Shown: positions 63,569-64,000 of the stretch, in pieces | Position numbering within the stretch: the first letter of the stretch is position 1 | Layout: the number at the start of each line of letters is the position of its first letter | NCBI RefSeq assembly: GCF_026410195.1 | Contig: NZ_JAPMLM010000055.1 | Location: 1 to 64,000, forward strand | DNA from: Xanthomarina sp. F2636L | Lineage (GTDB): Bacteria; Bacteroidota; Bacteroidia; Flavobacteriales; Flavobacteriaceae | Direction of reading: 5' to 3' | Length of the DNA: 64,000 nt | Made by a program: the position numbers and the translations under genes | Notes under the pieces: model-generated | Told to the model about the DNA's origin: nothing | What the model saw: only the letters and a program-made list of their open reading frames with translations | The model's database searches: none

Positions 63569-64000
63569 ATGAAGAAAAATCAAATTTTAACAATTGCACT
63601 ATTAATGATGTTTGTGTTTACATCAGCAATCGTAAGTGCTCAGAAAAAAGACAAAAGACCACAAAAGCCAAACATTATCATGCTTATCTCCGATGACACG
63701 GGTTGGGGAGATTTAGGTGTTTATGGTGGTGGTGAAGGTAGAGGAATGCCTACTCCAAACTTAGACCGTATGGCAAACGAAGGAATGCAATTTTGGTCCT
63801 TTTATGGCCAACCAAGTTGTACACCTGGTAGAGCAGCCATGCAAACCGGTAGAATACCAAATCGTTCTGGTATGACCACAGTAGCCTTCCAGGGACAAGG
63901 AGGAGGGTTGCCTGCTCCGGAATGGACCTTGGCTTCTGTATTAAAAAAAGCAGGGTATAATACCTATTTCTCTGGAAAATGGCATTTAGGAGAAGCAGAC
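63569..64000 (+). CDS. Sulfatase (arylsulfatase family), 3' end outside window
   Basis: The first 144 residues are visible and the frame is open at the edge. Signal peptide MKKNQILTIALLMMFVFTSA with cleavage near SAQ. The sulfatase core has metal-binding aspartates in ISDDTGWGD (D42, D43), the formylglycine-generating Cys motif C84-T-P-G-R in SCTPGRAA, and the conserved GKWHLGE near 136. The Cys-type site needs a formylglycine-generating enzyme (FGE or anSME) elsewhere. The substrate (sulfated polysaccharide or aryl sulfate) is not determinable from the N-terminus. It is divergent from the AraC regulators and probably begins a polysaccharide-utilisation locus. Confidence 0.92.
   Translation, partial: MKKNQILTIALLMMFVFTSAIVSAQKKDKRPQKPNIIMLISDDTGWGDLGVYGGGEGRGMPTPNLDRMANEGMQFWSFYGQPSCTPGRAAMQTGRIPNRSGMTTVAFQGQGGGLPAPEWTLASVLKKAGYNTYFSGKWHLGEAD

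Overview
The window is an AT-rich, gene-dense chromosome segment of a member of the Bacteroidota, almost certainly family Flavobacteriaceae. Evidence for this: the promoter signal TAnnTTTG (the Bacteroidota -7 element) upstream of many genes, almost no Shine-Dalgarno sequences, a SprB-repeat surface protein of gliding bacteria, and lineage-typical families (DUF3822, DUF4159, a THUMP-like methyltransferase, a PgpH-type HD phosphohydrolase, 7TM AraC regulators). No phage, insertion sequence, CRISPR array or defence island was seen. Most of the window is core genome with small accessory patches at both ends.

Layout. 1-3308: a truncated giant SprB/HYR-type surface protein and an unknown secreted protein. 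3782-7415: polyphosphate block (SixA-like phosphatase, PPK1, Ppx), then an outer-membrane barrel. 8238-11264 (minus): MiaE, a lipoprotein and DnaX. 11502-11808: RNase P RNA. 11856-13952 (minus): RsmD, DUF3822, membrane protein. 14076-18738 (plus): RecD-like helicase, KdsB, a HAD phosphatase, a KdnB-like iron alcohol dehydrogenase and an acyltransferase, suggesting lipid A/Kdo (possibly Kdo8N) synthesis. 18960-25249 (minus): secreted proteins, YebC, then a gcvT-glsA-SDR-PCD operon. 25451-34384: secreted Xaa-Pro aminopeptidase, two alpha/beta hydrolases, GNAT, NAD(P)HX repair enzyme, TlpA-like lipoprotein, HutH and a STAS-like protein.

34491-45677: ClpC, GyrA, TPR protein, NlpC/P60 protein, thiolase, HD phosphohydrolase, and three tRNAs (Ser-GCT, Pro-TGG, Arg-TCT). 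45879-52563 (minus): HAD, THUMP-like methyltransferase, AI-2E permease, SPOUT methyltransferase, DUF4159, RsmE, parvulin and TsaD. 52657-57063: TamB. 57187-60526: glycolytic group pfkA, gap, a GlcNAc-kinase-like ATPase and mgsA. 60779-63145: two tandem paralogous membrane-anchored AraC regulators. 63569-64000: the start of a sulfatase, probably the edge of a polysaccharide-utilisation region.

Most notable signals: an A10 run in dnaX exactly at the end of clamp-loader domain III, where slippage in either direction gives a stop within five codons (a Thermus-like route to a gamma subunit); two overlapping, face-to-face promoter elements between tsaD and tamB, with tamB probably starting at a non-AUG codon; a recent duplication or gene conversion of the DNA-binding half of two AraC regulators; and a 25-bp tandem repeat ahead of the sulfatase.
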